This document shows positions 16,888-25,817 of a stretch of 64,000 bases of DNA, one piece after another; position 1 is the stretch's first letter, and the number at the start of each line of letters is the position of its first letter. The stretch lies in contig NZ_QGDB01000009.1 in NCBI RefSeq assembly GCF_003149535.1, positions 1 to 64,000 of the forward strand. The letters are read 5' to 3'. The stretch is from Falsochrobactrum shanghaiense (GTDB lineage: Bacteria; Pseudomonadota; Alphaproteobacteria; Rhizobiales; Rhizobiaceae). The notes beneath the pieces were generated by a model. That model searched no databases. It worked only from the letters and a program-made list of their open reading frames with translations, and was not told the origin of the DNA. The translations under genes were made by a program, and so were the position numbers.

Positions 16888-17658
16888 ATGACAATTGAAC
16901 TTAAGCGGCTGGGTGACTGCGCCCTCCTAACGTTAAATCGACCCGAGGCCTTGAATGCGTTGTCCTTCGACATCATCCGGCAAATCGATGTGGCCTTGGA
17001 CGACGTCGCCTCGCAAAAAGACGTCCGCGCGCTTCTGGTGACGGGGCAAGGCGAAAAGGCGTTCTGCGCTGGGGCCGACATCACCGAGTTGCTGGACCGA
17101 ACGCTGATGGCGCAGAAGCAGGGTGCCGAGCTCGGCCAAGCGGTATTCGCAAAGTTAAGCAGGCTGCGTGTCCCGTCCATCGCTCTCGTCAACGGGTATG
17201 CATTTGGCGGCGGTTGCGAACTTGCTCTTGCCTGCACGTTCCGCCTCGCTGCTCCAAACTCAATTTTCGGTCTTCCAGAAATCAAGTTGGGCCTCGTGCC
17301 AGGTTACGGTGGTATCGCGCGTTTGCCCAAGCTTGTGGGGGAAGGCCGTGCACTTGAGATCATCATGACGGGACGCAACGTCCAAGCCGATGAGGCAGAA
17401 CGGATTGGCTTGGTCAATTCAGTCGTGACCGGCGATCTGATCGAAACAGGTTTATCGTTTGCGGCATCGGTAACCCGCTACAGTATTCCGGTCCTCCAGA
17501 TCGCTCGGGAGGCGATTAAACGCACGGCACAATCCCCCCTCGAAGAAGCTCTTCGCATCGAAAGTGACGCTTCCACCCTCGCCTATCAGCTTGAGGATTC
17601 CCGCGAGGGTATGACCGCATTCTTGGAAAAACGTAAACCTCAGTTCATGGACCTGTAA
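16888..17658 (+). CDS. Enoyl-CoA hydratase (canonical crotonase)
   Basis: 256 aa. Both catalytic glutamates are present: Glu111 in GGGCELAL and Glu131 in FGLPEIKLG. Oxyanion loops are FCAGADI (59-65) and the GGG at 107-109. It is the only one of the six crotonases in this window with the full hydratase signature. It is therefore the best candidate for the syn-hydration of a ring-unsaturated acyl-CoA, the role BadK plays in cyclohexanecarboxylate degradation. It starts 34 bp after MaoC and is followed after 1 bp by an SDR gene, suggesting hydration then oxidation of the hydroxyl. Confidence 0.9.
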   Translation: MTIELKRLGDCALLTLNRPEALNALSFDIIRQIDVALDDVASQKDVRALLVTGQGEKAFCAGADITELLDRTLMAQKQGAELGQAVFAKLSRLRVPSIALVNGYAFGGGCELALACTFRLAAPNSIFGLPEIKLGLVPGYGGIARLPKLVGEGRALEIIMTGRNVQADEAERIGLVNSVVTGDLIETGLSFAASVTRYSIPVLQIAREAIKRTAQSPLEEALRIESDASTLAYQLEDSREGMTAFLEKRKPQFMDL

Positions 17659-17659
17659 A

Positions 17660-18364
17660 ATGAAACGCGAAAGAATTTTGGTCACCGGGGCAAGTCAAGG
17701 CATTGGCGAAGCCATTTCGATTGAATTGGACCGGCGTGGCTTCGACGTCATTTGCGTTTCACGCTCGGGTCGAGCCAAGGTAGGCGCGGCGAAAGTCTGC
17801 GATATGACTGATGAAGAGGCAATCAAGCGCCTATTCCGGGAAATTCAAAATGAAGGTCCTTTGCACGGAATCGTCAACAATGCCGGATTTCACTCACTAC
17901 AATCTGTCGCGGAAACGAAAACTGCTGACTTCGAAGCAATGCTAAGAATGAACGTCACATCGGTGATGATCGCATCGCGCGAAGCATATCCATTGCTTAG
18001 GGCAACCGGTGGAACAGTCGTCAATATGGGTTCGCTTTTTGGAAAGCTGGGCGTCCGTGACAATATCGCTTACGCAGCGTCAAAAGCGGCTGTGGGAGCA
18101 ATGACTCGCTGCATGGCGGCCGAATGGGGCGGAGACGGTATCGCAGTTGTCAACGTAGCTCCCGGCTATATCGAAACCGAATTGAACCGAGACTACCTCG
18201 GCCGGGAAAAAGTGCGCGCCTTCCTGGGGCAGCGCATCCCTGTACGCCGCCCAGGTACAGTCGAGGAAGTGGCTCGCTTCGTGAGCTCCATCTTCGTCGA
18301 AAAGATCGTCTTTCTTACTGGCGAAACGATTTACGTGGATGGAGGACAAGGCGTCGCCCACTAG
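17660..18364 (+). CDS. Short-chain dehydrogenase/reductase
   Basis: Classical SDR of 234 aa, slightly short for the family. Motifs are TGASQGIG (9-16), NNAG (73-76), Ser125, Tyr138 and Lys142 (YAASK), and VDGGQG at the end. Arg35 after the second strand (VSRSGR) suggests NADP(H) rather than NAD(H), unlike the other SDRs here. The ATG sits one base after the stop of the hydratase, so translation is probably coupled. It is the last gene of the rightward operon and converges on the activator gene with 26 bp between. It probably oxidises the hydroxyacyl-CoA made by the hydratase. Confidence 0.86.
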   Translation: MKRERILVTGASQGIGEAISIELDRRGFDVICVSRSGRAKVGAAKVCDMTDEEAIKRLFREIQNEGPLHGIVNNAGFHSLQSVAETKTADFEAMLRMNVTSVMIASREAYPLLRATGGTVVNMGSLFGKLGVRDNIAYAASKAAVGAMTRCMAAEWGGDGIAVVNVAPGYIETELNRDYLGREKVRAFLGQRIPVRRPGTVEEVARFVSSIFVEKIVFLTGETIYVDGGQGVAH

Positions 18365-18390
18365 CGGGGCGACATCAAACGAAATAGCTT

Positions 18391-20058
18391 TCAAAGACCC
18401 AATTTCTTGTAAAGATAGGACCGCGATACGCCTAGATGCTCTGCAACTTTCTTCTTGTTGCCGTTGAACCTAGCCATCGCACTCGCGATCATCTCAGCTT
18501 CAACACGGTCAACGGCCTGCCGGAGCGCACCGGTGGTTTCATCACCAGCCGGCTGAGGATGATGGCGTGGTACCGCAGCCGTAGGAACGCCGGTGGCCTC
18601 GACCTTGCCAAAATCGGCTACGGTAAGCTGGTTGTTCTCGCAGAATACGAAAGCTCGTTCGACTTCATGTCGAAGCTGCCTTACATTGCCGGGCCATTGT
18701 CGGCTCATCAGGTACTCTTGCACTTCAAGGCTGATTTCCGGAACGGCGCGGTGATATTGCCTAGCAAGATCCAGAAGAAAATGCCTAAGCAGCAACGGAA
18801 TATCTTCAATCCGCTCTTCTAGCGACGGTAGACTGATGCAGACGGGGCTGATACGGTAGAAGAGGTCGAGGCGGAAACGGCCCTCAGTTACAAATTCCTC
18901 AAGGTCTCGATTGGTGGCACTGCAAAGCCTGAAGTCGACATGCTTAGGTTTATCACTCCCAACTCGCTCGACAATTCGATCCTGAAGCACTCTGAGGAGC
19001 TTTGACTGGACTTCAAGTGGCATGTCGCCGATTTCATCGAGAAAAATCGTTCCCCTGTCTGCCAACTCGAACTTGCCTGCCCTGCCCTTGCGATCAGCGC
19101 CAGTAAAAGATCCGGCCTCATAGCCAAAGAGTTCACTTTCCACCAGGGATGCGGGTAGAGCAGCAGCATTCACCGTCACGAGACGGCCATCCTGGCGCGG
19201 ACTCATCATATGAAGCGCCTGTGCGACTAGTTCCTTGCCGGTACCACTCTCGCCGCGGATGAGAACAGGAATATCAAGTGGAGCAACTTTGCGGATTTGT
19301 TCACGTACTGACTTGATGACAAAACTGTCGCCGATAATCGCGTCCAGGAACCTCTCACCGCGATTTTCCTCTTTCACGGTCGTCTTGTAGAACGCGATTT
19401 CACTCTCGAGCGCGTTGATCCTCCGGGCCAGCGCTTCCACCTGTTGCGGCCCTTTAAACATGACACGCCCGATCGCGCCAACAATTTCGCCCTTGTGGCG
19501 GATCGGCTGACGGGTGACGACACGCTCTTTGCCGTTCATACGATGGATATGGCCAACTTCCGCAATACCTGTCTTTATTACATGAGGAAGACCCGAATTC
19601 TCTATGACATCGCGAACATTCTTTCCCCAAGCCTGCCCTGGTTCCAAGCCGAAGAATTTCTCATGTGCAGGGGACATGAAGGCCAGCTTTTCGTTAATGT
19701 CGACAACCGCCATCGCATCGTAGGGATCTGTTAACAGATGATCAATAATGTCAAAGGCGAAATCCACGTTTGCGATGAAGTTGATGACCGTCTCGCTGAC
19801 CTTTTCGGTGATCAGTATAATGATCGCGTCATCGACGGGAGCCACCAGGGCCGCATATGTCTTGTCCCGAAATAAGATTGGCATCAAACGTCGAGTGACC
19901 GCATCGCGCCTCCATTCAATGTCCATAACTAAAGCTTTAATCCGGGAATCCGTCCCAATCCCCGTTGCAGCGGCGACCTTGCCGGTTGCATCCACTACGA
20001 CCAGGCCACTAAAGGCCGGCTGAATCGGTCCGCTCACTATATCCTCCACTCCCTGCAC
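18391..20058 (-). CDS. Sigma-54-dependent transcriptional activator (PAS-AAA+-Fis)
   Basis: Enhancer-binding protein of 555 aa. An N-terminal sensory part (1-205) contains a PAS-like domain around 105-200. A short helical linker (205-235) leads to the AAA+ domain, with Walker A GESGTGKE (269-276), Walker B TIFLDEIG (337-344) and the sigma-54 contact loop GSFTGA (316-321; the consensus is GAFTGA). A Fis-type helix-turn-helix ends the protein (NKKKVAEHLGVSRSYLYKKL). It lies next to rpoN and central to seven sigma-54 promoters, so it is the obvious regulator of the island. The PAS domain may sense a pathway ligand or redox state. A Gly-Ser variant in the loop is tolerated in some family members. 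Confidence 0.92.
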   Translation of the reverse strand: MQGVEDIVSGPIQPAFSGLVVVDATGKVAAATGIGTDSRIKALVMDIEWRRDAVTRRLMPILFRDKTYAALVAPVDDAIIILITEKVSETVINFIANVDFAFDIIDHLLTDPYDAMAVVDINEKLAFMSPAHEKFFGLEPGQAWGKNVRDVIENSGLPHVIKTGIAEVGHIHRMNGKERVVTRQPIRHKGEIVGAIGRVMFKGPQQVEALARRINALESEIAFYKTTVKEENRGERFLDAIIGDSFVIKSVREQIRKVAPLDIPVLIRGESGTGKELVAQALHMMSPRQDGRLVTVNAAALPASLVESELFGYEAGSFTGADRKGRAGKFELADRGTIFLDEIGDMPLEVQSKLLRVLQDRIVERVGSDKPKHVDFRLCSATNRDLEEFVTEGRFRLDLFYRISPVCISLPSLEERIEDIPLLLRHFLLDLARQYHRAVPEISLEVQEYLMSRQWPGNVRQLRHEVERAFVFCENNQLTVADFGKVEATGVPTAAVPRHHPQPAGDETTGALRQAVDRVEAEMIASAMARFNGNKKKVAEHLGVSRSYLYKKLGL

Positions 20059-20189
20059 CGCTTTATGTATTTGGGGAATTCACTTTTATATATACTTTGT
20101 ATCTTTCAAATACAGCGAGTCAAACCAATTTCCATCAGACAAACACTAATGCGACTTTTTTTGGCAGCATCTGATCACAAACTAGAAAC

Positions 20190-20204
20190 TGGCATAATCC
20201 TTGC
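20190..20204 (+). promoter_or_regulatory. Sigma-54 promoter in front of rpoN
   Basis: TGGCATAATCCTTGC followed by A, with perfect GG-N10-GC spacing. The predicted start near 20216 gives a leader of about 70 nt to the ATG of rpoN. It implies that this rpoN copy is itself sigma-54 dependent (positive feedback), kick-started by another RpoN or by read-through. Confidence 0.85.
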
Positions 20205-20286
20205 ATGCTCCTTATTGGGCCGGCTTAGTTACAGGTGTTGGAGGACACCGGCAATTGTTGAGGCGGATCGAGAAGGAGGAGTAAAT

Positions 20287-21744
20287 ATGAATATTATCGC
20301 TAGCGTCCAGCAGATGCCACTTCAGACATTGGCAGTCACACCACAACTTATTCAGTCCGTGCAGGTGCTGCAGTTCAACAGTCAGGAACTCAGTGACTAC
20401 GTCAAGGAGCAAAGCGAGCGCAACCCGTTGATCCGTATCTCCCCAGACAGCGCGACCGTTACGAGCGCTGTATCGGGAACCGAAACAGGAGAAGGACGGC
20501 GTATCAATAATCGAGAGGCGACCGGCAAAGAGGGTGGCCCAACCTACCACGCCCGGCTCGATTCCAGACAAACTTCCTCCTCGGCCAGAGCTCCTAACTT
20601 GGAGGCTTTCTGTGCAATTCGGACTTCACTTCGAGAAAGCCTGCGGTCTCAGTTCATGATTGAGATTCGTGAGCCGAGGGACATACGGATTGGTATCGAG
20701 ATCATCGATTCCATAGAGGAAGACGGCTACTTTCGTCGCGACATCACCGAAATGAGTTGGCTTCTCGAAGTATCCGAGGATGATATTGTTCGGGTGTTGG
20801 AAACCATTCAGACTTTCGAGCCCGCCGGAGTCGGCGCACGTAACTTATCAGAGTGTCTAAAGATACAGCTTCGTGAAGCCAACAAGCTGACGCCACTCTT
20901 TGCCATTTTTCTCGATCATCTCCCGTTGCTGGCAGCGTATCGCATTCCGGAACTGGCGCGCGTCTGCCGCGTGGAACCAGACGTAATACTCAAGCTTGCA
21001 GCAGATGTTCGCAAGTTAAATCCACGCCCCGGTGCACAGTTTGATAATGAACCAATATTGTCGGCGATTCCAGATGTGATCGTTAAAGAGAAATCCAATG
21101 GTGATTTTACGGTCGAACTTAATCCTAGATCGCTACCTAAGGTGCTGTTGGATCGTGATTATTTCGCAGAGGTCTCCGTTCAGGCAAAGGGCAAGGAAAC
21201 CAAGAAATTTGTCACCGACTGCTGGAATAATGCAAACTGGCTGGTACGTAATCTGGAACAGCGAGCACAGACCATTCTCCGTGTGGCAACAGAGGTATTA
21301 ACAAGACAGCGAGATTTTCTTCGGTATGGCCCCGGCCATCTCCACCCATTGAACCTCAAAGACGTGGCGACGGCTCTCAATATTCACGAGTCCACTGTTA
21401 GCCGCGCGACCGTTAACAAGTACGTCAACACCAGCCGAGGCACGTTTGAACTCAAATCATTCTTCGTAAATTCAATCGCGACGTCCGATGGTACGGCGTT
21501 CTTCTCTTCCGAGAAGATCAGACAACGGGTTAAAGAGCTTATTGATGGCGAGACATCCGCCACGATCCAGTCGGACGACGCGATCATGAACCGCTTGAAG
21601 AGAGAAGGTATCGAGATCGCAAGGCGAACAGTCGCAAAATATCGTGACGAACTTAACATTCCTTCATCAACCGACAGACGCCGCCAAAGAGTGATGTCGG
21701 AAACCGCTTACGTAAATGGTTCTGGACAACGTGCAATAGCATAG
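20287..21744 (+). CDS. rpoN: RNA polymerase sigma-54 factor (RpoN), island-borne copy
   Basis: 485 aa with all three RpoN regions. The N-terminal Gln/Leu-rich activator-response region is at 1-50 (MPLQTLAVTPQLIQSVQVLQ onwards), followed by a short acidic region II, the core-binding domain (about 100-300), a HTH around 370-400 (LKDVATALNIHESTVSRA), and the RpoN box ARRTVAKYRD (445-454; the consensus ends in E). GGAGGAG precedes the ATG at 20287, and an upstream ATG at 20065 would place the promoter inside the gene. Housekeeping rpoN normally lies next to hpf/ptsN-type genes; none is here. This is therefore probably a second, dedicated copy. Confidence 0.93.
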   Translation: MNIIASVQQMPLQTLAVTPQLIQSVQVLQFNSQELSDYVKEQSERNPLIRISPDSATVTSAVSGTETGEGRRINNREATGKEGGPTYHARLDSRQTSSSARAPNLEAFCAIRTSLRESLRSQFMIEIREPRDIRIGIEIIDSIEEDGYFRRDITEMSWLLEVSEDDIVRVLETIQTFEPAGVGARNLSECLKIQLREANKLTPLFAIFLDHLPLLAAYRIPELARVCRVEPDVILKLAADVRKLNPRPGAQFDNEPILSAIPDVIVKEKSNGDFTVELNPRSLPKVLLDRDYFAEVSVQAKGKETKKFVTDCWNNANWLVRNLEQRAQTILRVATEVLTRQRDFLRYGPGHLHPLNLKDVATALNIHESTVSRATVNKYVNTSRGTFELKSFFVNSIATSDGTAFFSSEKIRQRVKELIDGETSATIQSDDAIMNRLKREGIEIARRTVAKYRDELNIPSSTDRRRQRVMSETAYVNGSGQRAIA

Positions 21745-21759
21745 TCGGCGGTCTCAGAG

Positions 21760-21776
21760 GCCCGCACGAGGCGGGC
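21760..21776 (+). terminator. Hairpin after rpoN
   Basis: GCCCGC-ACGAG-GCGGGC stem-loop (6 bp, 5-nt loop) 16 nt after the rpoN stop, followed by TT and an AT-rich stretch. It lies between convergent genes and could end transcription from both sides. Confidence 0.55.
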
Positions 21777-21803
21777 TTCATAAATTTTACGGGTTTGATT
21801 TGA

Positions 21804-23240
21804 CTATGCCGCCTTGGATTGCTGCGCGGCGCGCCGCAGACCGAGCGACACACGGTATCGCGGATCACCCGTCAGCCTGAGCAGATTGTCGATGATGTCG
21901 GCAACCCGCTGCAAGCCGATCTCACGGGCCCAGGTAATAGGACCCTTGGGATAGTTCACACCAAAACGCATTGCTGCATCAACGCCCGCCTCGTCGGAAA
22001 CAGCTTGCATCACCGCTTCGAACCCTTCGTTCGCCAGCATTACCACCGTGCGCATTACTACCAGACCTGGCCAGTCTGGTAGTCGCGTGGTTTTTACATC
22101 GCGCTCTGCCATAGTTGCCACAAAACTCTCGATGACCTCTTCCGGTGTATCAGAAGACGCTGTAAAGCCGAGACGGGAAGCGCCCTCGGCTTTAAAGAGG
22201 TCATAGATGATTGCCGGCGCGCCCATGGATGCTGCCACTTCCGCCGCTGTCCTCCCATCGGTTGGAGCGATCGTGACGCCTTTGAAAGTGCTCATGGCGC
22301 CAAGGGAGAACTGTTGAATAGTTGTTGTCCCGACCGGCGCCTCGGCAGCGACTGGTTGAGGATTGTCGTCAGACCCGTCGTAGCGGAAGAACCCCCTCCC
22401 ACTTTTTCTGCCAAATCGGCCAGCATTGACCAATTCGAGCTGGACGATCGAGGGCCTGAACCTAGGGTCGTGATAGAAGGCCTCGAATACCGATAACGTG
22501 ACCTGATAGTTCACATCGTGTCCAATCAAGTCCATCAGAGCGAAGGGGCCCATTCTGAAACCACCACCCTCGGTAAGCAGGGCATCGAGCGTCGCAGCGT
22601 CGGCAACCTGTTCCTCAAGAAGGCGCAGCGCTTCTGCGTAGTAAGGTCTGGCCACGCGGTTCACGATGAAGCCCGGCGTTGATTTCGTATGAATTGCGAC
22701 CTTCCCCCACTGCTCAGCAGTCGACTTGACAGTGCGCGCGACTTCGCCGTCGGTGGCAACCCCGGAGACGACTTCGACAAGTTTCATGATGGGGGCCGGA
22801 TTGAAAAAATGCATCCCGACCATTCGACCAGGCATCTCTAGATTCCGGGCGATCGAAGTGACGGAGATCGAAGACGTATTTGTCGCGAGGATGCATTCTG
22901 AAGCGACGATCCCTTCAAGCTCCGCAAAGAGTTCCCGTTTGATTTCAAGCTTCTCTACGATCGCCTCGATGACCAAAGCGGATGGCGCCAGATCTGTCAA
23001 ACTCTTCACCACGGTGACACGGCCGAGCAGCGCATCCCTCTCGGCAGCCTCCATTTTCCCGCGATCTACAAGCTTTTGAAGATCCGATTCAAGCCGCTGT
23101 TTCCCGTTATCGGCAGCGACATGCGCGGCATCCCAAAGACGAACGGGGTGCCTTGCTGCAGCCGCGACCTGGGCGATTCCGACGCCCATTGTTCCTGCGC
23201 CTACGATCCCGATAACTGCCGATTTGTCGAGTGCCGTCAT
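21804..23240 (-). CDS. 3-hydroxyacyl-CoA dehydrogenase, PaaH/PaaC-like
   Basis: 478 aa with an N-terminal Rossmann domain (GAGTMG 14-19), the TNTSSISVT and GMHFFNPAPIMKLVEVV segments of the active site, a first C-terminal 3HCDH domain (TPGFIVNRVARPYYAEALRLLEE), and a second C-terminal helical domain near the end (WPGLVVMRTVVMLANEGFEAVMQ). The double C-domain and this length are those of PaaH (3-hydroxyadipyl-CoA dehydrogenase). Together with the PcaF-like thiolase it would complete beta-oxidation of an adipyl-CoA-type intermediate. Last gene of the leftward operon that begins with the CoA-transferase at 30718. Its start overlaps the oxidoreductase stop by 4 bp. Confidence 0.9.
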   Translation of the reverse strand: MTALDKSAVIGIVGAGTMGVGIAQVAAAARHPVRLWDAAHVAADNGKQRLESDLQKLVDRGKMEAAERDALLGRVTVVKSLTDLAPSALVIEAIVEKLEIKRELFAELEGIVASECILATNTSSISVTSIARNLEMPGRMVGMHFFNPAPIMKLVEVVSGVATDGEVARTVKSTAEQWGKVAIHTKSTPGFIVNRVARPYYAEALRLLEEQVADAATLDALLTEGGGFRMGPFALMDLIGHDVNYQVTLSVFEAFYHDPRFRPSIVQLELVNAGRFGRKSGRGFFRYDGSDDNPQPVAAEAPVGTTTIQQFSLGAMSTFKGVTIAPTDGRTAAEVAASMGAPAIIYDLFKAEGASRLGFTASSDTPEEVIESFVATMAERDVKTTRLPDWPGLVVMRTVVMLANEGFEAVMQAVSDEAGVDAAMRFGVNYPKGPITWAREIGLQRVADIIDNLLRLTGDPRYRVSLGLRRAAQQSKAA

Positions 23241-24247
23241 ATGCCTGTTCCGTTTTCTTCAGTGCCATTTCGAGTGATCAGTATCATTCTTCCTCGCGAA
23301 CCTCCCCGCCTGACGAGTGCAAGCGCTTCGTCAAACTCGTCCAGTTCATGCGTCGACGATATGACCGGCGAGATCTGTCCGTCGCGCCACAACGCGAAGA
23401 TGTGCTCTTGGGCCGCCTTTACGGATTCAATGTCCTTGCTGCGATAATCCGTCCATTGCAGACCGCCCACCGCGACGTTTTTCACCAACAGATAATTGGA
23501 CGGGATTTGCGGAATGTCTCCCGACGCAAAGCCGAGCGAGATCAAAATACCACACCACGAGAGCGACCGGATGGCAGCAAGAGTAAGTTCTCCTCCCACC
23601 GGATCAATAACGATGTCGACGCCACGACCGTCCGTCAAATCCTTCACTGCTTCGCGTAGGTTTGTGGATGTAAGATCGATGGCGACATCAGCACCTAGAT
23701 CTTTCACGAACGACGTTCCCAATGCACCTCGAGCCGTCGCAATCACTCGGCCTGCCCCAAGAGCCTTCGCGAGCTGCACAGTCGCCATGCCGACGCCGCC
23801 AGTGGCACCAAGTACTAGCACTGTCTTTCCAGGTTTGAAGCCAGCACGGGCCATCAATGCGAAATAGGCAGTCTGGTAGACGAGACCGAAGGCTGATGCT
23901 GTCTCAAAGGACATCTCGTCCGGTATCTCAAAGCAAAACCTTGCCGGAACACTCACTCTTTCCGCGTAGGTTCCATATTCAGGCAGCACAAGGACACGTT
24001 GTCCGAGCGTCGCCTCAGTCACCCCTTCACCGATTTCCACCACGACGCCAGCCCCTGCCAGACCTGGTGAGAAAGGCAAAGAAGGCTTTCTCTGGTACCG
24101 CCCTTCGATGTAGAGAACATCGGGAAAGTTAACTTCCGAAGCCGCTAGTTCTACAATTACCTCACCCGCTCCCGGCGACGGATCCGCAACCTCCTCCACT
24201 CTCGTCGTATCCCACGAGCCAAACTCGTGGACAAAAACCGCCCTCAT
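23237..24247 (-). CDS. Zinc-independent quinone oxidoreductase/enoyl reductase-like MDR protein
   Basis: 336 aa medium-chain dehydrogenase/reductase. No zinc-binding Cys cluster is visible. The Rossmann part carries LVLGATGGVGMATVQLAKALGA, the AGGVG-type loop of NADPH:quinone oxidoreductases, and the N-terminus has ASEVNFPDVLYIEGRYQ typical of that group. Members reduce quinones or 2-enoyl-CoA double bonds with NADPH. In this operon, between two hydroxyacyl-CoA dehydrogenases, saturation of an enoyl-CoA seems a fitting role; this is inference. Translationally coupled with the downstream PaaH-like gene (ATGA overlap). Confidence 0.83.
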   Translation of the reverse strand: MRAVFVHEFGSWDTTRVEEVADPSPGAGEVIVELAASEVNFPDVLYIEGRYQRKPSLPFSPGLAGAGVVVEIGEGVTEATLGQRVLVLPEYGTYAERVSVPARFCFEIPDEMSFETASAFGLVYQTAYFALMARAGFKPGKTVLVLGATGGVGMATVQLAKALGAGRVIATARGALGTSFVKDLGADVAIDLTSTNLREAVKDLTDGRGVDIVIDPVGGELTLAAIRSLSWCGILISLGFASGDIPQIPSNYLLVKNVAVGGLQWTDYRSKDIESVKAAQEHIFALWRDGQISPVISSTHELDEFDEALALVRRGGSRGRMILITRNGTEENGTGI

Positions 24248-24284
24248 CCACAGTTCCTCCGATACCGAACTTTGCCGGTGTTAG

Positions 24285-25817
24285 CTACCAACCGAACTCG
24301 TCCGAAACCTTTTCACGTTCACTCTGCCTAGCGACCACCGCCGCGCGCGCAGGAGCAAATCCTGGCGCACCCGTCATTTCGTAGATGGCCTTCGATATAT
24401 GGAAGTGCCTAGCAAGACCGCCTCTCACGACGCGTTCGAGCGGGCCGTCAGGGTATCCGAGTCCTTGGCAGCAGGTCCGATCCATATCCTCCGCTGAAGC
24501 TAAGCCTTCATCAAGAAAACGCAGGGCATCATTATATTTGGGGCGAACAAGCCTATCGACGATCCTACCCGGCTGATCTGCGCAGATCACAACATCAAAA
24601 CCGGCGACCTCGAAGATCGAACGCGCAGCTTCGAGGGCAACTGGATCGGTGTTCTGCCTGTAGACTATTTCCACCAGTTTTGAAGGCGCATCATTGCCGT
24701 TGCGGTAGCGCGCGAAGCCCACGACGTTCGAGGTTTCAGGTGCGAGTCCCTCTCCGGTGTGAAATCCGAGGCATTCCGTATCGAGCTCTACCAGAACCGC
24801 CTTCTTTTCAGGAGCGGGTCGGTATAAACCGCCAAGCTGCACATCCACCTTACCATCTGGAGATGCGTCAGACACAAACGCATCCGCCTCGGAGAACGAT
24901 CGGCTTTTGCCAGCCCTTGCGATCGTGTACGAGGGAGCCGTCTCTGCCTTTGGTCTGCTTTCAGCCCCAAGCAAGCCCCGGCCCGTTTTATTGCCAAGGC
25001 GCCCGGCTGCCACAAGCCGTCGAAGCAACGGCGGCACCGACGCCCGCTTGTCGAGAGTAATAGGGTAGAAAGCCTCACCCAAACGAACCTGCGTATCCAA
25101 ACCGATAAGGTCGAGTAGCGTGCACGGTCCCATCTTGTACCCGAGGGCCGATTTGATCGCGAGGTCGATGTCCTCCGCAGAAGCCAAGCCCGCCTCGATC
25201 GCGCGGATAACATCGTTGTTGAACGGCACCAGAAGGGCATTGAGGATGAACCCCGGCTTGTCTTGAGTTTCGACGGGCGCTTGTCCAACCGATCGGGTCC
25301 ATTCCCACGCTGCATTGAAGGTCTCGTCGGAGGTGTTGATCCCACGTGACATTTCGATCAGCTTCATCAACTGGGCTGGCAAGCAGAAATGCATCCCGAC
25401 CACCTTGTCTTCCCGCCCACAACCGCTCGCAATTTCAGTGATGGAGAGGGTCGACGTATTGGAGGCAAAGATCGTGCCGTCCTTGCATATGCCGTTAAGC
25501 TTGGCGAAAAGCCCCTGTTTGACCTCAAGGTTTTCAAAGATGGCTTCGATAACAACATCGCAGTCGGCAAGATCAGCTAGATCCGTCGAATCCTTCATTC
25601 GAGCGAGTGCCGCATCTGCATCTGCTGAAGACAGCTTGCCCCGTTCGACCGCCTTACGAAAGAACCCTTCCGCTGCGGCACGAGCTTTGGCCAGTCCCTC
25701 CGGATTGGTGTCGAAGCAAACTGTTTCTGCTCCGCCACGTGCCGCCACGATAGCTATCCCGGCTCCCATTGTACCTCCAGCGCCGCAGACACCGATTTTT
25801 TTAATTGTGATGGTCAT
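24285..25817 (-). CDS. 3-hydroxyacyl-CoA dehydrogenase (long, double C-domain)
   Basis: 510 aa. The Rossmann loop reads GAGGTMGAG (11-19), one Gly longer than usual. The catalytic region has SNTSTLSITEIA and KVVGMHFCLPAQLMKLIEM, the latter with CLPA where relatives have NPPP/NPA. The first C-terminal domain is near 190-290. After a divergent linker a second one follows (DRLVRPKYNDALRFLDEGLASAEDMD, about 435-500). It differs from the PaaH-like paralogue four kilobases away, so the two probably serve different hydroxyacyl-CoAs. The ATG at 25817 overlaps the stop of the upstream acyl-CoA dehydrogenase. Confidence 0.87.
   Translation of the reverse strand: MTITIKKIGVCGAGGTMGAGIAIVAARGGAETVCFDTNPEGLAKARAAAEGFFRKAVERGKLSSADADAALARMKDSTDLADLADCDVVIEAIFENLEVKQGLFAKLNGICKDGTIFASNTSTLSITEIASGCGREDKVVGMHFCLPAQLMKLIEMSRGINTSDETFNAAWEWTRSVGQAPVETQDKPGFILNALLVPFNNDVIRAIEAGLASAEDIDLAIKSALGYKMGPCTLLDLIGLDTQVRLGEAFYPITLDKRASVPPLLRRLVAAGRLGNKTGRGLLGAESRPKAETAPSYTIARAGKSRSFSEADAFVSDASPDGKVDVQLGGLYRPAPEKKAVLVELDTECLGFHTGEGLAPETSNVVGFARYRNGNDAPSKLVEIVYRQNTDPVALEAARSIFEVAGFDVVICADQPGRIVDRLVRPKYNDALRFLDEGLASAEDMDRTCCQGLGYPDGPLERVVRGGLARHFHISKAIYEMTGAPGFAPARAAVVARQSEREKVSDEFGW

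Noticed and set aside
20065-20286. N-terminal extension of rpoN from an upstream ATG
   Set aside because: It would contain the sigma-54 promoter; RpoN proteins begin with the Gln-rich region found at the ATG 20287, which has GGAGGAG in front.
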